DNA of 7,410 nt from Candidatus Odyssella thessalonicensis (GTDB lineage Bacteria; Pseudomonadota; Alphaproteobacteria; Bin65), in contig SBBV01000174.1 in the NCBI GenBank assembly GCA_005240015.1, positions 1 to 7,410 of the forward strand. The letters are read 5' to 3'. The position numbers and the translations under genes were made by a program. The notes below the pieces were generated by a model. That model did not search any database, was not told the DNA's origin, and saw only the letters and a program-made list of their open reading frames with translations. Numbering within the stretch: the first letter of the stretch is position 1; each line of letters starts with the position of its first letter. This document shows, piece by piece, positions 5,007 through 7,410 of this stretch.

Positions 5007-6572
5007 CTACACCCCCACCTCCGCCGCCGCCGCCGCGAGCGCGGCCATCCGCGCCTTGTTTCCCTGCACGGCGAGGCGCTGGTGGTAGAAGCGGAGGCCG
5101 CGCAGGCCGCCCAGCTCTTCGCCGCCGCCGGCGCGGCCGGGGCCGCCGTGCACGCACATCGGCATGACGATGCCGTGGCCGGTCTGGAGCTTGCCGACCG
5201 CGTCGTCGATGACCATGACGCGGCCGTGGCTGGCGCCGAGGCCGAGCACCGCCTCGCGCGCGAACGCGTCGTCGGCCGTGAACACCGAGGCGACCAGCGA
5301 GCCGCCGCCGCGGGCGGCGAGCGCGAAGGCTTCGTCGGGCGAATCGTAGGGCATCAAGGTCGAGACCGGGCCGAACACCTCGATCTCGTGCACGGCCCTG
5401 GCGCCGGCCGGGGAATCGCAGCGCAGCAAGGTCGGCGGCACGAACGCGGATTTCGCGGGATCGGCGTCGACCGGCTTGAACGCGCCCTCGCCGGTGACGG
5501 CCTTGGCCTCGCGCTTCAGCTGGGCGAGCCCGTCGAGCACGTTCTTCTGCTGCACCTTGTCGACGATGGGGCCCATCGTCACGGTCTCGTTGCGCGGATT
5601 GCCGGTGACGGTCTTGGCGATGCGCTGGCGCAGCGCCTCGGTCACGTCGTCGGCGAGCGCGCGCGGCACCAGCGCGCGGCGGATCGCCGTGCACTTCTGC
5701 CCGGCCTTCACCGTCATCTCGCGATGCACCTCGCGCACGAAGAGATCGAATTCGGGCGCGCCGGGCTTGGCGTCGGGGCCGAGCAGCGAGGAGTTCAGGC
5801 TGTCGGCCTCGGCGTTGAAGCGGATCGAGTTGCGGATGATGTTGGGATGGCTCCTGAGCTTCGCCGCGGTCTCGGCCGAGCCGGTGAACGCGATCGCGTC
5901 GCGCCGGTCGAGGTGGTCGAGCAGATCGCTGGCGCTGCCGCAGACGAGCGAGAGCGCACCCTCGGGCACGACGCCGGCCTTGACGACGTCCTCGACCATC
6001 GCATGCGCGAGCAGCGCCGTGGCCGTCGCGGGCTTGGCCAGCACCGGCACGCCGGAGAGGAACGCCACCGCGACCTTCTCCCAGAGGCCCCAGGAGGGGA
6101 AGTTGAACGCGTTGATGTGGACGGCCACGCCCTCGAGCGGCACGCGGATGTGCACGGCCTGGAACGTGTCGTCCTTGCCGAAGCGGTCGAAGCCGCCGTC
6201 CCTGAGATACTTGGCCTCGCCCAAGCCCTTGCCGATCGCGCTGTAGTATTTGAGCGTGCCCGAGCCGCCGTCGACGTCGATCATCGCGTCGATCTTGGTG
6301 TTGCCCGAGTTGTCGCGCGCGATGGCGTAATACTTGTCCTTGTTGGCGACGAGGACGTCGGAGATTTTGCCGAGCAGCGCCGCGCGCTCGGCAAAGCTCA
6401 TCTTCCGGAGATTAGGGCCGCCGACGCGCCGCGCGTAGTCGAGCGCCGCGCGGTAATCGAGCCCTTCGGTCGAAGCGCGCGCGAGCTCCTCGCCGGTGAC
6501 GGGGTCGATGAGCGCCGTGCCGGCACCCTTGCCTTCGATCCACTGGCCGGAGACGTAATTCCTGAGCTTCAT
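5007..6572 (-). CDS. boxD: 3,4-dehydroadipyl-CoA semialdehyde dehydrogenase-like aldehyde dehydrogenase (BoxD type)
   Basis: The 521-residue product matches the length of BoxD, the NADP-dependent dehydrogenase that oxidises 3,4-dehydroadipyl-CoA semialdehyde in aerobic benzoyl-CoA (box) degradation, and the aldehyde dehydrogenase half of PaaZ; the hydratase domain of PaaZ is absent. Visible landmarks: YVSGQWIEGKG near the N-terminus, INAFNFPSWGLWEK (153-166), AKPATATA (179-186), FTGS (229-232), FNAEADSLN with the general-base position E255, GQKC with catalytic C294, EVFGPV (398-403) and a C-terminal HGGPGRAGGGEELGGLRG. The start at ATG 6572 is supported by GAGGGA about 7 bases upstream. Palindromic repeat B lies 43 bases before the start. 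The truncated gene at 7273-7410 is on the same strand and may once have been co-transcribed. BoxD versus the PaaZ-like dehydrogenase is not certain, as no other pathway gene is in view. Confidence 0.85.
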   Translation of the reverse strand: MKLRNYVSGQWIEGKGAGTALIDPVTGEELARASTEGLDYRAALDYARRVGGPNLRKMSFAERAALLGKISDVLVANKDKYYAIARDNSGNTKIDAMIDVDGGSGTLKYYSAIGKGLGEAKYLRDGGFDRFGKDDTFQAVHIRVPLEGVAVHINAFNFPSWGLWEKVAVAFLSGVPVLAKPATATALLAHAMVEDVVKAGVVPEGALSLVCGSASDLLDHLDRRDAIAFTGSAETAAKLRSHPNIIRNSIRFNAEADSLNSSLLGPDAKPGAPEFDLFVREVHREMTVKAGQKCTAIRRALVPRALADDVTEALRQRIAKTVTGNPRNETVTMGPIVDKVQQKNVLDGLAQLKREAKAVTGEGAFKPVDADPAKSAFVPPTLLRCDSPAGARAVHEIEVFGPVSTLMPYDSPDEAFALAARGGGSLVASVFTADDAFAREAVLGLGASHGRVMVIDDAVGKLQTGHGIVMPMCVHGGPGRAGGGEELGGLRGLRFYHQRLAVQGNKARMAALAAAAAEVGV

Positions 6573-6615
6573 GGGGATTCCCTCGCTGCGGTCTTTTGTT
6601 CATCACCCAACCAAA

Positions 6616-6722
6616 TTTGTCGTCCCCGCGAAAGCGGGGACCCATCTCTCCGGCGGTAAAGCTTACGCGCTTGACGCCAAGCTTGCGGCGCCATGGACCC
6701 CCGCTTTCGCGGGGGCGACAAA
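6616..6722. repeat. REP-like palindromic repeat, copy B
   Basis: Arms 6616-6645 and 6693-6722 are inverted copies over 30 bases with three differences. The left arm contains CCCCGC-GAAA-GCGGGG and the right CCCCCGC-TTTC-GCGGGGG. The spacer contains TCTCCGGCGG and TTGACGCC, both shared with copy C in the same order and orientation, so B and C belong to one subfamily. It ends 11 bases from the stop of the GIY-YIG gene and lies 43 bases upstream of the dehydrogenase start. Confidence 0.92.
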
Positions 6723-6733
6723 AATGGTTTGCT

Positions 6734-7019
6734 TCACCACGGATGCAGCTCTTCCCAGTTCGGATTCGACTTCTCGATAAGCTCGATCTTCCATTTGCGA
6801 TACCACTTCTTCATCGCCTTTTCGCGGTCGATGGCATCGCGCACGTCCGCAAAGCCCTCGAACCAGACCAGCCGATTGACACCGTACTTTGCCGCAAAAC
6901 CCGGAACCTGCCCTGCTTTATGCTGCTCGACGCGCACCGGCAGATTCCCGGTGACGCCGATGTAGAGCGTTCCGCGCGGCTTGCTCGCCAGGATTATAGA
7001 CATAGGCGCGTTCGGCCAT
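6734..7019 (-). pseudogene. GIY-YIG nuclease family gene with a probable one-base frameshift
   Basis: The open part (ATG 7003 to TGA 6734) gives 89 residues with TLYIGVTGNLPVRVEQHK, DREKAMKKWYRKWKIELIE and NPNWEELHPW, the short stand-alone GIY-YIG (URI-type) nuclease family of about 90-100 residues. In this frame the first motif reads SIILASK instead of the usual YVYILASK. In the neighbouring frame an ATG at 7019 gives MAERAYVY and then fails; removing one A near 6994-6995 (TATAATCC to TATATCC) would join MAERAYVY to ILASKPRG and restore the canonical N-terminus. The first catalytic tyrosine is therefore lost in the continuous frame. A recent inactivation, or a sequencing error, explains this best. 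Copies B and C of the palindromic repeat bracket the gene closely. A longer frame upstream of 7003 only translates repeat C. Confidence 0.78.
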
Positions 7020-7042
7020 CCCTGCGTCTCGTCGAGCCTCAG

Positions 7043-7149
7043 TTCTCGTCCCCGCGAAAGCGGGGGACCAGTGTCTCCGGCGGCAGAACTCATGCGTTTG
7101 ACGCCGAGGCGGCGGAAGCATGGGCCCCCGCTTTCGCGGGGGCGACAAG
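7043..7149. repeat. REP-like palindromic repeat, copy C
   Basis: Arms 7043-7070 and about 7121-7149 are inverted with a few differences and contain CCCCGC-GAAA-GCGGGG and CCCCCGC-TTTC-GCGGGGG. The spacer shares TCTCCGGCGG, a following ACT/GCTTACGCG-like block and TTGACGCC with copy B, in the same orientation. It begins 24 bases upstream of the presumed original start (7019) of the GIY-YIG gene. Confidence 0.9.
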
Positions 7150-7177
7150 ATTTCTTAGACTTATGGCGAAGGATTCT

Positions 7178-7235
7178 CACGCGCCACAGGCGCGCATTCT
7201 TACCCTCCGTGTCCTCCGTGTCCTTTGTGGTTCAA
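7178..7235. repeat. nested hairpin element, copy 2 (partial)
   Basis: The hairpin CGCGCC-ACA-GGCGCG (7180-7194) is followed by CATT and then by a pyrimidine-rich tandem CCTCCGTGTCCTCCGTGTCC and TTTGTGGTTC. The 19 bases CGCGCCACAGGCGCGCATT match the minus strand of the element at 376-446 with one difference, and in both cases the flank is a CTCYGYGTC-type tandem. The CTCCGTGTCC...TTTGTGGTTC type of sequence is a widespread intergenic repeat. It lies in the gap after the truncated gene at 7273. Confidence 0.6.
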
Positions 7236-7272
7236 ATTTTTCTTTCTCCCGCCTCCCTGCGACCTTCTTCGG

Positions 7273-7410
7273 CTACGCCGCTTCGGCGCGGGCGCCTTCG
7301 ACTTGCTTGGCCCAGTCCTTCACCCACTTGACACCCTCGTCCTCCGGCACGGTGCCGGCGCTGGCGTCGTGGGTGAAGATGGTGCCGATGCGGCGCGCGC
7401 CGCATTCCTC
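7273..7410 (-). CDS. C-terminal fragment of an unidentified protein (5' end outside window)
   Basis: Reading leftwards from the window edge, 45 codons end in TAG at 7275-7273. The fragment reads EECGARRIGTIFTHDASAGT and continues through VPEDEGVKWVKDWAKQ to an Ala/Arg/Glu-rich end ARAEAA. The composition and GC-rich third positions fit a genuine gene of this genome, and the end is a soluble amphipathic helix. I do not recognise the family. It is on the same strand as the dehydrogenase about 700 bases downstream, with the GIY-YIG/palindrome unit lying between them. Confidence 0.7.
   Translation of the reverse strand, partial: EECGARRIGTIFTHDASAGTVPEDEGVKWVKDWAKQVEGARAEAA

Noticed and set aside
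4995..6659. 554-codon plus-strand open frame
   Set aside because: It is the antisense of the dehydrogenase, rich in His, Arg, Ala and Gly with no domain; its end runs into repeat B.
6734..7180. 148-codon version of the GIY-YIG gene
   Set aside because: The first 50 or so residues are simply repeat C translated; the family starts near MAERAYVY, in another frame.

Overview
The window looks like chromosomal DNA from a high-GC alphaproteobacterium, most likely of the Hyphomicrobiales near Bradyrhizobium or Rhodopseudomonas. I infer this from GC-rich codon use, a solitary twin-arginine ABC substrate-binding protein of the type that is abundant there, a BoxD-like aromatic-degradation dehydrogenase, and three copies of a palindromic repeat built on CCCCGCGAAAGCGGGG. 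No rRNA, tRNA or CRISPR array was seen.

Layout, left to right. (1) At 1-318 (minus) is the N-terminal part of a secreted protein of unknown function. (2) At 319-807 is a gene-free stretch holding a hairpin element (376-446) and palindromic repeat A (651-758). (3) A 66-residue hypothetical gene (808-1008, minus) is divergent from a periplasmic ABC substrate-binding protein gene (1294-2283, plus); a clean operator-like palindrome lies between them. (4) A strong symmetric hairpin (2360-2384) lies between the convergent ABC gene and a small Cys-rich secreted protein gene (2525-2785, minus). (5) At 2953-3344 is a collapsed toxin-antitoxin locus: the tail of a RelE/HigB-like toxin runs directly into an XRE-type antitoxin. 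(6) At about 3285-4990 is a lower-GC island carrying a convergent restriction-modification pair: a BglII/BstYI-like endonuclease (plus) and an MT-A70 adenine methyltransferase (minus, with its own recognisable promoter). (7) At 5007-6572 (minus) is a BoxD-type semialdehyde dehydrogenase. (8) At 6616-7149 is a compact unit: a GIY-YIG nuclease gene bracketed by two same-orientation copies of the palindromic repeat, the gene being broken by what looks like a one-base insertion in the GIY motif. (9) A second copy of the hairpin element lies at 7178-7235, and the C-terminus of an unidentified gene at 7273-7410 (minus).

The restriction-modification pair is the one clear functional partnership: the methyltransferase would protect the sites cut by the endonuclease. 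The dehydrogenase is the only metabolic gene with a confident role; no other box or paa gene lies in the window. The most unusual structure is the palindrome / GIY-YIG / palindrome unit directly upstream of the dehydrogenase. It resembles in layout a REP-plus-RAYT arrangement but with a different nuclease family, and may be a mobile or formerly mobile element.
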